Of a stretch of DNA of 38,137 nucleotides, positions 7,447 to 16,370 are shown piece by piece; the first letter of the stretch is position 1; each line of letters starts with the position of its first letter. The stretch covers positions 1-38,137 of the forward strand of contig LNEX01000494.1 of NCBI GenBank assembly GCA_001464165.1, read 5' to 3'. Position numbers and translations under genes: made by a program. Under the pieces are notes generated by a model that made no database searches, had not been told where the DNA came from, and saw only the letters and a program-made list of their open reading frames with translations. This DNA comes from a bacterium Ga0077546 (GTDB taxonomy: Bacteria; Cyanobacteriota; Vampirovibrionia; Obscuribacterales; Obscuribacteraceae).

Positions 7447-7904
7447 TACGTAAAGGACAATTAGAGTTGCGCGCCCAAGTGACTCAGAGTGATCTGTCTA
7501 AGCTGCGGCCGGGCATATCCGCAGCCCTCTCCGATTCTGTGCGCTCTGTTCAGGGCACGATTTTTCAGATTTCGCCCACTGTAGATAGTGCCACCAGACT
7601 AGGTACCGTTCGCATTGCTATACCTTCTAATTCTGGTTTCAAGCCTGGCATGTTTGTTCAAGGTAGCGTAAAAATTGGTCAGGCTAGTGCTCTGCTCGTG
7701 CCCAATAGTTCAGTTTTGGCTGATGGCGATAGCAGTTATGTCTTCATCTATCAAAGTGGTAAGGCGAAAAAACAACTTGTTACTGTTGGTTCACGCACAA
7801 GCGAGTCTGCTGAAATTAAAAGTGGAGTCGCCCTTGGTGACGCCGTAATTGTCGCTGGTGCTGGGTTCTTAGAAGACAACGATATCGTGGCATTAAGCAA
7901 GTAG
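7443..7904 (+). CDS. RND efflux adaptor, C-terminal part of the same broken gene
   Basis: This 153-residue frame begins MIRKGQLELRAQVTQSDLSK and holds the beta-barrel (to about 75) and membrane-proximal domain (LVPNSSVLADGDSSYVFIY; GDAVIVAGAGFLEDNDIVAL) of an RND adaptor. It has no signal or anchor of its own. The ATGA overlap with the preceding frame would allow translational coupling, but the missing lipoyl half and the lack of its own ribosome site make a damaged gene, or an assembly error, more likely than a designed two-part adaptor. The pump gene follows 49 bp downstream. Confidence 0.8.
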   Translation: MIRKGQLELRAQVTQSDLSKLRPGISAALSDSVRSVQGTIFQISPTVDSATRLGTVRIAIPSNSGFKPGMFVQGSVKIGQASALLVPNSSVLADGDSSYVFIYQSGKAKKQLVTVGSRTSESAEIKSGVALGDAVIVAGAGFLEDNDIVALSK

Positions 7905-7953
7905 CCATCGAGAGCAGAGTGTATCTGTTTGAGATTAAATAATAGGCAAGACA

Positions 7954-10900
7954 ATGAACTGGAATATTTCGGCCTGGTCAATTAAGCAACCTATTCCGTC
8001 GATTCTGATGTTTCTCATTTTTAGCATCGTGGGCGTCATGTCGTACTTGAGCTTGGGTATTGATGAGAACCCAAACATAGATATGCCAACGGTGACCGTC
8101 TCTATCACCGAATCTGGTGCCGCGCCCTCTGAACTGGAAACCCAAGTCACTAGAAGGGTTGAAGATGCTGTTGCTGGAATTGGTAATATCAAGCATATTT
8201 CTTCCACCATCAATGAAGGTAGCTCCGCTACAACAATTGAGTTTGAGCTTGGTACCGACGTAGACCGTGCTGTTAACGACGTGCGCGACGCTATCACTCG
8301 TATTCGCAATCAGTTGCCATTAACCATTGATGAGCCCCAGATTAAACGGCTTGATTTTTCTGGCGCACCGTTTGCTACTTATACGGTTTCTTCTGATAAG
8401 CACTCTCTCAATGATTTGAGTTGGTTGATTGATGATCAAATTTCGAGGGTTTTGCTGGCCGTCCCTGGTGTAGGCCAGGTGCAACGTTCGGGCGGAAACG
8501 ACCGTCAGGTGCGCATTGATTTGGATCCGACCAAGCTAGAGGCTCTCGGCGTAACAGCTGATACTGTCAATTCGCAAATTAGGATGATGAATACCAACTT
8601 GCCTGGCGGACGTGGCTACATCGGCGCCCAGGAACAGTCCATTCGCACTCTCGGTAGTATGAAGAGCATTGATGATTTACGCAATATGCGCATTTATTTA
8701 CTCAATGGCAATTGGTCAACGTTAGGAAATCTTGGCACCGTTAGCGATGGCATTGCTGAAACTAGACAATCAGCCATGCTCAATGGAAATCCAGTTGTTG
8801 CCTTTCAAGTCGTGCGCTCAACTGGTAGCAGTTTGGCTACTGCTGGTAAAGGTGTAGACAAGGCAATTGCTGATTTGCGAAATACACTTCCTGCCGATAT
8901 TCACATTACTAAAATTCGCTCAACCCTGGGCTACGTGATGGACTCTTATCACGCCACGGTTGATTCGCTTGTGATTGGCGCTATTTTGGCTGTCATTGTC
9001 ATTTGGGCCTTTCTAAAAGATTGGCGAGCCGCGGCCATTTCTGCTGTGGCTATGCCTTTATCGATGCTGCCGACTTTTGCCGTGATGAAAGTACTGGGCT
9101 TCAGTCTCAACAATATGTCGTTGCTAGGGCTAGCCTTGGTTATTGGTATTTTGGTAGATGACGCCATTGTTGAAATTGAAAATATTGTGCGCCATATTCG
9201 CATGGGCAAATCGCCTTACCAGGCTGCTTTAGAGGCTGCTGATGAAATCGGCTTGGCGGTTATGGCTACTACTATGAGTATCATCGTTGTCTTTCTCCCT
9301 GTAGCCTTTATGGGTGGAATACCTGGACAATTCTTTAAGCAGTTTGGTGTCACCGTTGCCGTAGCTGTCTTTTTCTCGCTTGTTGTTGCTCGTCTGATTA
9401 CGCCGATGATGTCTGCCTTTTGGCTCAATAGGCCAGGTGATGAAGAGGATGATAGTAAGTCGATTACAGTTAACAGCTATCGCCATATGTTGCTTTGGGC
9501 ACTTAATAATCGTGGAAAAACGGTGCTTGGAGCTTCGGCATTTTTTGTTGTAAGTATGGCACTAATGGCTTCATTGCCGACTTCGCTAGTGCCATCTGCT
9601 GACCGGGGCGAGACCCTGCTAAGCGTAACTTTGCCTCCCGGGACCCAACTTTCTGGTACCGATGCAGTGGCTAAGCAAATGACAGAAATTCTGCTTAAGC
9701 ATAGTGAGGTTGCTCAGGTCTTTGGCTCCATCGGCACGCCATCGACTGGTCGAGCTGGACAAGGTGGCGCAGCAGGTGAAGTGAATAAAGCAAGCTTGTA
9801 TGTAATGCTCAAGCCCAAAGCGGAGCGTAAACTTTCGCAGCAACAATTTGAAGATTTAGTGCGTCCAGAGCTCGTCAAAGTGCCAGGTGTACGCGCAACA
9901 TTTTCAGCCACCATGGGCCTCGGTGGCAAAGTGCAGATTACTTTGGTGGGCAACAATGAAAATGACCTGCGTCAAACTTCTGAGCGCTTAACCACTGAGA
10001 TGCGCACAGTGCCAGGTCTGTTTGACGTGTCGTCTTCGGCTGCCTTGCGGCGGCCTGAAATTCAAGTCACTCCTAATACCGCTGCTGCTGCCGATCAAGG
10101 AGTCTCTGTTCAGCAAATTGCCCGCACTGCCACAATGGCGACAGTAGGTGATAACAGCGCCAGTTTGGCCAAGTTTGACCTTCCTGATAGACAAATTGGC
10201 ATTCTCGTTCAGATTAATCCGAGCTACCGTCAAGATTTAGAATCGATTGGCAATCTACGCGTTATGGCAATGAACAAGTCTATTCCCTTGCACCAAGTGG
10301 CCAAAGTGCAGTTCGGCAGCGGTGCTGCTGAGATTAGCCGCTATGATCGTAGCCGTAAAGTTACGATAACGGCTAGCTTGGCTGGTGGTGGCACCCTGGG
10401 TCAGGCTCTTGCCAAAGTGCATGACCTGCCGAGCTTCAAGAACAGACCGGCTTCGGTGCATGAAATGGCCAGCGGAGACGTTGAGATTCAACGAGATATT
10501 TTCAGTGGCTTTGGTATGGCCATTGTCGTGGCGGTAATGCTCATATACGCAGTGCTTGTCTTGCTCTTTAATGACTTCTTACAGCCTTTGACGATTATGG
10601 TTTCGCTACCTATGGCCGTGGGGGGCGCCGCTCTCGGCCTTGTAGCGTCTCACGCGCCGATTGGCCTGTACGCTTTGATTGGCATAGTTATGTTGTTGGG
10701 CCTGGTAACCAAGAATGCCATTTTGTTGGTTGAATATTGCTTGGTCAGCATAAAAATAGGAGTGCCTCGCAACCAAGCCCTAGTGAAAGCTGGGGAGGCT
10801 AGGCTGCGTCCTATTCTGATGACAACAGTGGCTATGGTGGCGGGGATGGTGCCAATCGCTCTGGGAATAGGCGCCGGTTCAGAGGTTAGAGCATCCATGG

Positions 10901-11100
10901 CTGCCGCCGTCATTGGGGGCTTGATTACATCTACTTTGCTCACTCTTGTGGTTGTCCCGGTTGTGTTTACTTACATTGACGATTTTGAGCATCGTTTTTT
11001 GAAGAGTAAAAATCCAAGCCGCCGAGACCTCTATGAGGCTCAGGCCGATTCTGGCTCAAGTCTTGAGACAGTTGAGCAAGAAGTGGGAAATCGTTCGTAG
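7954..11100 (+). CDS. RND-family efflux pump (AcrB/HAE1 type)
   Basis: This full-length 1048-residue inner-membrane proton/substrate antiporter starts NISAWSIKQPIPSILMFLIF (TM1) followed by a first porter/docking region. TM2-TM7 begin near residue 336. TM4 carries the proton-relay aspartates in VIGILVDDAIVEIEN (D402, D403). The second periplasmic loop (about 550-850) and TM8-TM12 follow, with the conserved LLGLVTKNAILLVEY near the expected position. The polar C-tail is short. No internal break is seen, in contrast to its adaptor. It is likely expressed from the promoter upstream of 6499 under TetR control. Substrates could be drugs, lipids or metabolites. The NIDMPTVTVSI opening and overall length fit the multidrug/hydrophobe branch rather than the metal branch (inference). 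Confidence 0.95.
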   Translation: MNWNISAWSIKQPIPSILMFLIFSIVGVMSYLSLGIDENPNIDMPTVTVSITESGAAPSELETQVTRRVEDAVAGIGNIKHISSTINEGSSATTIEFELGTDVDRAVNDVRDAITRIRNQLPLTIDEPQIKRLDFSGAPFATYTVSSDKHSLNDLSWLIDDQISRVLLAVPGVGQVQRSGGNDRQVRIDLDPTKLEALGVTADTVNSQIRMMNTNLPGGRGYIGAQEQSIRTLGSMKSIDDLRNMRIYLLNGNWSTLGNLGTVSDGIAETRQSAMLNGNPVVAFQVVRSTGSSLATAGKGVDKAIADLRNTLPADIHITKIRSTLGYVMDSYHATVDSLVIGAILAVIVIWAFLKDWRAAAISAVAMPLSMLPTFAVMKVLGFSLNNMSLLGLALVIGILVDDAIVEIENIVRHIRMGKSPYQAALEAADEIGLAVMATTMSIIVVFLPVAFMGGIPGQFFKQFGVTVAVAVFFSLVVARLITPMMSAFWLNRPGDEEDDSKSITVNSYRHMLLWALNNRGKTVLGASAFFVVSMALMASLPTSLVPSADRGETLLSVTLPPGTQLSGTDAVAKQMTEILLKHSEVAQVFGSIGTPSTGRAGQGGAAGEVNKASLYVMLKPKAERKLSQQQFEDLVRPELVKVPGVRATFSATMGLGGKVQITLVGNNENDLRQTSERLTTEMRTVPGLFDVSSSAALRRPEIQVTPNTAAAADQGVSVQQIARTATMATVGDNSASLAKFDLPDRQIGILVQINPSYRQDLESIGNLRVMAMNKSIPLHQVAKVQFGSGAAEISRYDRSRKVTITASLAGGGTLGQALAKVHDLPSFKNRPASVHEMASGDVEIQRDIFSGFGMAIVVAVMLIYAVLVLLFNDFLQPLTIMVSLPMAVGGAALGLVASHAPIGLYALIGIVMLLGLVTKNAILLVEYCLVSIKIGVPRNQALVKAGEARLRPILMTTVAMVAGMVPIALGIGAGSEVRASMAAAVIGGLITSTLLTLVVVPVVFTYIDDFEHRFLKSKNPSRRDLYEAQADSGSSLETVEQEVGNRS

Positions 11101-11172
11101 TATTACGTGCTCACGAAAATTTTACGTAGTCGGCTGTAGTCTAACCTAGTATCATCTAGTCACTAGGAGTTC

Positions 11173-11670
11173 ATGATGGCAATCCCAAACAGCTTAGCTT
11201 CAAGAATGGCTGAATCGTCAATGATCCAGCCTCAGCGGGTTGACCCTAAGGTCGCCTATGCCCGTAAGGCTGTCGGCAGTGTCGCTGCTGATGTAGATTG
11301 TCGGGTTAATCCTGTTGTGCTGTCGATTCGCCCACTCGATATTTCTGCTATTCGCAAGATTCAAATTGCTTTTTTGAACCGCAAAAAAGAAGCATCTACC
11401 TATGTCTGGTCTTCTGTAGCCATGATTCTGGCAGTGCGCTTACTAGTTCCTATTGCTGTTATGCCAATGGTTGGCATTATTGCTGTTGCTGCATATCTTG
11501 CCTGGATGAAATATCGCTCTTTGTGCCAGTGCCCAGTTTGCGAGGTTTCGTTGGTTCCTGGTAACAATACTTGGCGCACTCCAGTGCTCGGATTTTCCAC
11601 AGATGTCTGCCCCCGCTGCTCGGCACAACTCGCTATTCCTGAGAGCCAGAAGAAAATGCGTATTCAGTAG
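11173..11670 (+). CDS. Membrane protein with C-terminal zinc ribbon
   Basis: This protein of about 165 residues has a polar N-terminal region (1-70), two adjacent membrane helices (about 76-93 and 95-112) and a C-terminal zinc-ribbon-like knuckle pair: CQCPVC (C118, C120, C123) and CPRC (C146, C149). AGGAG (11165-11169) is 3 nt from the first ATG and 6 nt from the in-frame ATG at 11176, so the second may be used. I do not recognise the family. It ends 3 bp before the stop of the convergent TonB-type gene. Confidence 0.7.
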   Translation: MMAIPNSLASRMAESSMIQPQRVDPKVAYARKAVGSVAADVDCRVNPVVLSIRPLDISAIRKIQIAFLNRKKEASTYVWSSVAMILAVRLLVPIAVMPMVGIIAVAAYLAWMKYRSLCQCPVCEVSLVPGNNTWRTPVLGFSTDVCPRCSAQLAIPESQKKMRIQ

Positions 11671-11673
11671 AGA

Positions 11674-12597
11674 TTAGTGAATGCCCCATTGAAATGAAGG
11701 TTCGTCTTGGTGGGACGAGTGGGAGAAGTCGTAGTCAATTTGTTTTGGTACATTGCAGCCCTGTGGCAACGGTGCAAAGGGAGCGGCGCGAAGAATAGCT
11801 TGGCGAGCCGCTTCATCAGCGCTTGGTGAACCGTGTTTGCTGATTCGCAAATTGCCAATGGCGCCATCGGGCAGAAGAATAAAATTGATGCTTACTTGCG
11901 TTTTGTCTTGCCGAGCCGGTGGAGCCCAGTTCTTCTTAATTTTTTTGCTCAGTTCGGCCATATAGGGCTTGAAGTCGATGGCTGGGGAATGCGGCTGTGA
12001 ACTGTCGCTTTGGGCTGGTCCGATGTAACTATGTGAATCTTTTGCATCGTGAGCGCCTTCGCTGTGCATGCGTTTGGAGACATATTGATTCGTGCCGGCT
12101 GGAGGCAGCTGGCCGGGCTTTTCGCCTTCAAGTCTGATGTCGGTGCGCAGCTCGACTTGATTGCTTCCGTTATTGTTGACTGCTGGGGGTCTTAATTCCG
12201 GATTATTACGTAACTGGTTTCTGATGGCTTGGGGAGCTGCTCCTGAGGGCTTTTTGTATAACTCTAGTTCAGGTGAATATTCTTCAGGTGTGGGTGCATG
12301 GTCATTTTTGCCTGTTTCGATAATGCGTTTGCGATGGGCGCGCATCAGGGCTTTGTGCCGCAATGCTGCTTCTTCAGCATTTAGCTTTGCTCTTTCGCTC
12401 GTGCTTGTCGCTGCCTCTGGCCCATTCTCTTGCTTTTGGTTGGCTGGAAGCGGTATCTGCACTGGCTGTGAATTGGCTTGCAGTGAAGGAGCGCTACTGC
12501 TTAACCCGTATCCGCAGTTCAAAATCAGCAAGCAGCTTGGCAATAGTAGACGAGATGACAATGTACTTGAACTCCAAAATCTACTGGTTGGTCCCAT
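11674..12597 (-). CDS. TonB C-terminal-domain envelope protein
   Basis: The frame opens at 12678, but ATG 12597 is preceded by AGGA 6-7 nt upstream and leads straight into a signal/anchor (SSRLLLPSCLLILNCGYG), so I place the start there (307 residues). A long Gln/Pro/Ala-rich spacer (about 40-205) is the usual periplasm-spanning region. Residues about 210-292 form a TonB-C fold: PYMAELSKKIKKNWAPPA, VSINFILLPDGAIGNLRIS, DEAARQAILRAAPFAPLP. A lone protein of this type, without ExbB/ExbD nearby, may span the envelope or act as a periplasmic scaffold rather than energise import. A hydrophilic His/Asp-containing tail follows the domain. Confidence 0.8.
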   Translation of the reverse strand: MGPTSRFWSSSTLSSRLLLPSCLLILNCGYGLSSSAPSLQANSQPVQIPLPANQKQENGPEAATSTSERAKLNAEEAALRHKALMRAHRKRIIETGKNDHAPTPEEYSPELELYKKPSGAAPQAIRNQLRNNPELRPPAVNNNGSNQVELRTDIRLEGEKPGQLPPAGTNQYVSKRMHSEGAHDAKDSHSYIGPAQSDSSQPHSPAIDFKPYMAELSKKIKKNWAPPARQDKTQVSINFILLPDGAIGNLRISKHGSPSADEAARQAILRAAPFAPLPQGCNVPKQIDYDFSHSSHQDEPSFQWGIH

Positions 12598-12782
12598 TGC
12601 AAATCCTGATATTGATTCAGCTGCTAAATCAGGTACTAATTGGTTTGTTACTTCGCTTGTTAGTTCACAAATTACCATTCTTGCCCAGTATTTGACAGCT
12701 CCGGCCTGTCATTGTCGATAAATATGAAACTCCTAGTCCTTAAGCTTGTGGCATTCCCGGCCATGGCCTATGATTTTCTCTC

Positions 12783-13259
12783 ATGAAAACCAATGCAGTA
12801 AGAATTCTCGACAATCTAGGCATTAGCTACGAACTGCGCGACTATCAAGTTGACCCAGATGACCTCACCGCCGAGACCGTGGCGGCCAAAATTGGCCTCC
12901 CTCTAGAGCAAGTTTTCAAAACTCTGGTTGTTCGCGGTGATAAGAACGGTGTATGCCTGGCTGTGGTGGCCGGAAATGCCCAGCTAGACTTAAAGGCTTT
13001 GGCCAAGTTGAGCGGTGATCGTAAGGCCGAGGTGGTCTCTCTTAAAGAAGTGCAACCCCTAACCGGTTATATACGCGGCGGGGTGACTGCTTTGGCCTGC
13101 AAGAAAGATTATCCGGTTTATGTTGACGAGAATATTTATCTCTTTGAACAGGTATCTGTCTCGGCTGGCGTGCGCGGAACTCAGATAATTATCGCCCCAG
13201 AGGATTATTTGAAAGCCACCCATGCCACTGCTGGTGAGATTGCCAAAGACGCCGTGTAA
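12783..13259 (+). CDS. ybaK: Cys-tRNA(Pro)/Cys-tRNA(Cys) deacylase, YbaK/EbsC family
   Basis: This 158-residue cytosolic protein of the YbaK/ProX editing family hydrolyses Cys mischarged onto tRNA(Pro). Diagnostic stretches are AAKIGLPLEQVFKTLVVRGD (about 34-53, with the conserved Lys at 46), AVVAGNAQLDLKALAKLSGD, and a C-terminal SAGVRGTQIIIAPEDYLK. Family members have GYIRGGVSPLG; here it is GYIRGGVTALACKKD, a small change near the substrate pocket. Length is full for the family. It appears to be a single-gene unit followed by a small hairpin. Confidence 0.93.
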   Translation: MKTNAVRILDNLGISYELRDYQVDPDDLTAETVAAKIGLPLEQVFKTLVVRGDKNGVCLAVVAGNAQLDLKALAKLSGDRKAEVVSLKEVQPLTGYIRGGVTALACKKDYPVYVDENIYLFEQVSVSAGVRGTQIIIAPEDYLKATHATAGEIAKDAV

Positions 13260-13298
13260 TGGGATTGTAGCTGTTTAATGTACCGAGGTTTTGGTGAT

Positions 13299-13320
13299 CT
13301 TAGGCTATTGCTGGCCTAAG
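13299..13320 (+). other. 7-bp hairpin after the ybaK gene
   Basis: CTTAGGC (13299-13305) pairs with GCCTAAG (13314-13320). No T tract follows, so terminator function is uncertain. Confidence 0.35.
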
Positions 13321-13388
13321 CGGATGCCCATAAAAATCCACGAAAGGTGGGTATGCTTTTATTATGTAAACCGCTTGAGGATTTGACT

Positions 13389-14213
13389 GTGGCTGACAAA
13401 GCAGATGTTAAAGCAGAAACAAGGCCAGAGTCGAAATCGGCCGACCATATTGATTTCAGTCGTATCGAAGTCGACGCGCAGATGCGCGAATTGGGTAAGC
13501 GAGCCATTCCTCTCGATACATCTTTACCAAAAGCTTTTACAGCCGGTGGCACCGATCTTACTATTGTTGATAAGCAAATTGATGCTCATGTTGCCGCCGC
13601 TAAAGCGAAAATGACCCCTGAACAGCTTGCTCGAGCGGAGAAAGCCGCTGACCTCCCCCACCGCGTGGTTGATGCTGCCTCTAATAACGGCGTCATACCT
13701 GAGGTATCGAGTTACCGCCGAAACTTAGATGCTACTTCGGATAAAGCCCAAGCCGCTAAAGTTGACCGAGAAATTAGTGGTCATATCGCCGACGCTAGAG
13801 CGAAGATGACTCCAGAACAGCTTGCTCGAGCTGAGAAAGCAGCTGATCTTCCTTATCGAGTTATTGAAGCCGCTGGCAACCGTGGACAAATCCCTGAAGT
13901 TTCAGCCCATCGCCGCAGTCAAGAAGCTGTATCAGGTGATGTGTCACGCCAAGCTGATGTTAATCGCTGGATTGTCGCTGCTGGAAGAATTGGCGAGAAG
14001 TCGGAAGTGACCGCCCGGCCCGGTGAAACCTACTCGTCAATCGCGAGCAACTTGATTGCCGAGCGCGAAGGCCGCAGAGCGACGAAGACCGAAGTGCATG
14101 TAATGGCCACTGCCATTGCCGAATATAACGGCAAAACTGGCGATCAAGCCAATTCACTCAAAGTCAATGAAGTGGTTAAATTGCCTCCGATACGTAAGGC
14201 CAATTCTAATTAG
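13389..14213 (+). CDS. LysM-domain protein with two 65-residue internal repeats
   Basis: I place the start at GTG 13389 (MADKADVKAETRPESK), 8 nt after GAGG; the frame is open to a GTG at 13347. The protein is 274 residues with no signal peptide. The middle is a tandem duplication: two copies of KMTPEQLARAEKAADLP followed by (H/Y)RV(V/I)(D/E)AA..(G/N)xIPEVS, 65 codons apart. The C-terminal end (about 212-268) is LysM-like: ARPGETYSSIASNLI and ending LKVNEVVKLPPI. LysM binds peptidoglycan or chitin-like glycans, so this may be a wall-directed carrier. It lies directly upstream of a zinc-peptidase gene and may deliver or anchor it; the pairing is inference. Confidence 0.75.
   Translation: MADKADVKAETRPESKSADHIDFSRIEVDAQMRELGKRAIPLDTSLPKAFTAGGTDLTIVDKQIDAHVAAAKAKMTPEQLARAEKAADLPHRVVDAASNNGVIPEVSSYRRNLDATSDKAQAAKVDREISGHIADARAKMTPEQLARAEKAADLPYRVIEAAGNRGQIPEVSAHRRSQEAVSGDVSRQADVNRWIVAAGRIGEKSEVTARPGETYSSIASNLIAEREGRRATKTEVHVMATAIAEYNGKTGDQANSLKVNEVVKLPPIRKANSN
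13605..13852 (+). repeat. Direct repeat within the LysM gene, 195-bp period
   Basis: The copies at 13605-13657 and 13800-13852 match closely and contain the identical run AACAGCTTGCTCGAGC. Most differences are third-position changes, so the duplication is old enough to have diverged but is kept at the protein level. Confidence 0.75.
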
Positions 14214-14308
14214 TCTTAAGATTTGCTATCAGCTATTATTCGCTTACCGCTAGTCGAACTATTGGCTAGCGATAAATAGGTACAACTCGATAGCCAAATC
14301 CTAATCAA

Positions 14309-15136
14309 ATGATCAATGAACACCATATTGAAAGAGGCGCAGTCGGAGTCAACGGAGAACTCTGGACTGAAAAATTGCTTCGAGAAGGTGAGCTATTAAA
14401 ATCAGCTGGCCCAGGCTTTGCTAATGCAGCTAAAGATGCGATAAAGGCTGAAAATCTTCCTGCAACATTCGGCACAGTCGCGCTTTCGGCTGGACTGGGT
14501 TTGCTTATGGCCCGCTATGCACCAATGAGTGGAGCAGCTGGAGCGCTAACGAGAACAGGTCTTGCCAGCATGACTATTGCTGGCTCAGCAGAAGTAGCAA
14601 TCAATGGTAGCAAAATTGCTGAGGCATTAAAAGACACATGGAATTCAGATCAGCATTGGCAGCAGAATGTATCGGTAGTTCAAAACAGTCTTGGTCGCTT
14701 TGCTTTTGAAAGTGCACTATTAACAGTTGGTGGCCTAGCCACAGTCAAGCTAAGCGGTGCTGCAGTTAGAGCCAGAGAATACACATCGTATTGCAAGAAA
14801 CGAGGGCATTCAGATGAAGAAATCAGTTTGAGCTTGGAGCATCCTCAATACAGAAAGCCGCTGGAGACCACGACATTGCAATCTTTGCAAAAACGCCTGA
14901 GCGGCTACACTATAAGACAAGAGAAATTCGCGATTGCCAATCCAAAAGAGCCTGGACCATTTTTAGATTGGGACGATTTTATGAGGCGCGCGATGAAAGA
15001 GATATCCGCTCCCGTTAGAGAATACAACGTTAAGGGTTTAAGCACAAAAATTGATGTGCCTGATCGCAGCAGAAGGTCCAAGCGGATTGCGCCGATTTTT
15101 CTCAAGAGGCATAGAGGCCGAGCAAGCGCGTCTTAA
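14309..15136 (+). CDS. N-terminal part of a frameshifted zinc-metallopeptidase protein
   Basis: This 275-residue frame begins MINEHHIERGAVGVNGELWT. It has a Gly/Ala-rich hydrophobic region (about 50-95: FGTVALSAGLGLLMARYAP, ALTRTGLASMTIAGSAEVAI) resembling glycine-zipper/membrane-inserting segments, and a second hydrophobic stretch at 128-150. A charged helical part follows. After RSKRIAPIFLK the reading turns into a short Arg/Ser tail (RHRGRASAS) that looks out of frame. From about 15100 the coding sense moves to the other frame (GIEAEQARLKLEQHPHRYRA). The natural protein is probably one chain of about 495 residues covering 14309-15812. Confidence 0.7.
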   Translation: MINEHHIERGAVGVNGELWTEKLLREGELLKSAGPGFANAAKDAIKAENLPATFGTVALSAGLGLLMARYAPMSGAAGALTRTGLASMTIAGSAEVAINGSKIAEALKDTWNSDQHWQQNVSVVQNSLGRFAFESALLTVGGLATVKLSGAAVRAREYTSYCKKRGHSDEEISLSLEHPQYRKPLETTTLQSLQKRLSGYTIRQEKFAIANPKEPGPFLDWDDFMRRAMKEISAPVREYNVKGLSTKIDVPDRSRRSKRIAPIFLKRHRGRASAS

Positions 15137-15812
15137 ACTCGAACAGCATCCGCATCGCTATCGTGCTCTGCCAGAAGACTTGATACCATTTCTGGAGCGT
15201 ACACCTGATCATTCATATGCTAAGAGACTGCTTATTAGTGATTGGGATAGTCCGTATTCAGTGTTTCATCACAAACCTGGGGCCCCGTTTAAAACAGCTC
15301 CGGCTAGTGCTAATGCCAATGGTTACATCCGCACGAACAAGATGGAAGCCGTCGGGAGCAACGAACGTGAGATGACAATCTTACTCAATCATGAGTGGGC
15401 CCATATGAGTAAGTGGAAAAATAAGAGCAGCAGTTCTGCTTTTGATGCGGCTGCAGATATAGAAGGCAAAGATTACGTACTCGATAGTTATGCCTTGCGC
15501 AATTATGATGAGCATTGGGCCGTTCATTTAGGCGAAGGAGTTCTCGCGCCAAACAGTGCAACGTTTCTTGAAATGGTAAACAAGGCTCCTATTCGGAGCG
15601 CTGTGCTGGGGCGGTCGCTGGCAGAATCATTAGAGCTAGTGCCGATGCACCTGCGCAGCCCCATTCATAACTTTTATGTCAAACGTTCTGAATACATCCG
15701 CGACAATGTAGTTCCAAAAGCATTGGCTGATCTCAATTCAAGAATTGCCATTCCAAATGAACAAACCGAACTAGCGAAAAATATACGAGAATATTTGATT
15801 GGCGCTAAATAG
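15051..15812 (+). CDS. C-terminal zincin domain of the same frameshifted protein
   Basis: The frame is listed from ATG 15051, but the first 20 residues lack a ribosome site and look like an out-of-frame shadow. Real coding starts near GIEAEQARLKLEQ. The domain carries a zinc-peptidase motif LLNHEWAHMSKW (HEWAH fits HExxH, H114/E115/H118). About 40 residues later RNYDEHWAVHLGEG could supply the third Glu/Asp ligand, as in gluzincins of the lethal-factor type. No signal peptide is in this part. The likely role is a secreted or wall-associated protease; target unknown. A small exported-protein gene follows directly. The homology is inferred from motif spacing only. Confidence 0.65.
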   Translation: MMCLIAAEGPSGLRRFFSRGIEAEQARLKLEQHPHRYRALPEDLIPFLERTPDHSYAKRLLISDWDSPYSVFHHKPGAPFKTAPASANANGYIRTNKMEAVGSNEREMTILLNHEWAHMSKWKNKSSSSAFDAAADIEGKDYVLDSYALRNYDEHWAVHLGEGVLAPNSATFLEMVNKAPIRSAVLGRSLAESLELVPMHLRSPIHNFYVKRSEYIRDNVVPKALADLNSRIAIPNEQTELAKNIREYLIGAK

Positions 15813-15833
15813 AGGTTGGTAAATAGAATCGCC

Positions 15834-16370
15834 GTGAAACGCATCATTATTTTTCTTTCGTGCGCCATTGCCTTTGTTGCCAATATTTTTGTTACTAGCA
15901 TGTCAGGCGCTAGTGCCGATGAGCAAAAGCAAACTCCCCGATGCACAAAGAAGCGGATTAGTGACAGAGAAGTTTCTGCTATGCCAAACTCAAGTGATGC
16001 AGAGTACAGTCAAAAACTAGCAATACTGGCTAATGCCAAGCAGTTTTCCGACAGTGCAGTAGGCGAGTCTGCCATCGCAAGTCCTGAATATAAGGCCTTT
16101 CTTCAATGCGCACCCCGAGTCGCTCAGCATAAGAAAGAGGTTGTTGACTCCCTGAGTAAGAGTACTGCTGCAGGCAAAATTTATCTTATTACTTTGTTGT
16201 ATGCCATCGACAATAAGAGTGCTTTAGAAGAGCTGAAGAATTTGCAATCGTCAAAAGAAACTGTCGTGTACAAAAGTGGCTGCGAAGTATTCAATGCCAA
16301 CCTGGGCTCAATTGCAGCAGACCTGTTAAAGAGCGGCAGATACCTCGGCTGGACGCTTGGTTCTAAATAG
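15834..16370 (+). CDS. Small exported protein with conserved-looking cysteines
   Basis: The start is uncertain: GTG 15834 gives MKRIIIFLSCAIAFVANIF, a good signal peptide, while an in-frame TTG lies at 15816 directly against AGAGG. Cleavage is likely near GASA-DEQ. The mature part of about 150 residues has three Cys (PRC, QCAP, SGCEVF) and a helical repeat-like region (AAGKIYLITLLYAIDNKSAL, LKNLQSSKETVVYKSGC). No enzyme motif is seen. It is 21 bp past the zincin gene, so the two are probably co-transcribed. An accessory or inhibitor role for the peptidase is a guess. Confidence 0.65.
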   Translation: MKRIIIFLSCAIAFVANIFVTSMSGASADEQKQTPRCTKKRISDREVSAMPNSSDAEYSQKLAILANAKQFSDSAVGESAIASPEYKAFLQCAPRVAQHKKEVVDSLSKSTAAGKIYLITLLYAIDNKSALEELKNLQSSKETVVYKSGCEVFNANLGSIAADLLKSGRYLGWTLGSK

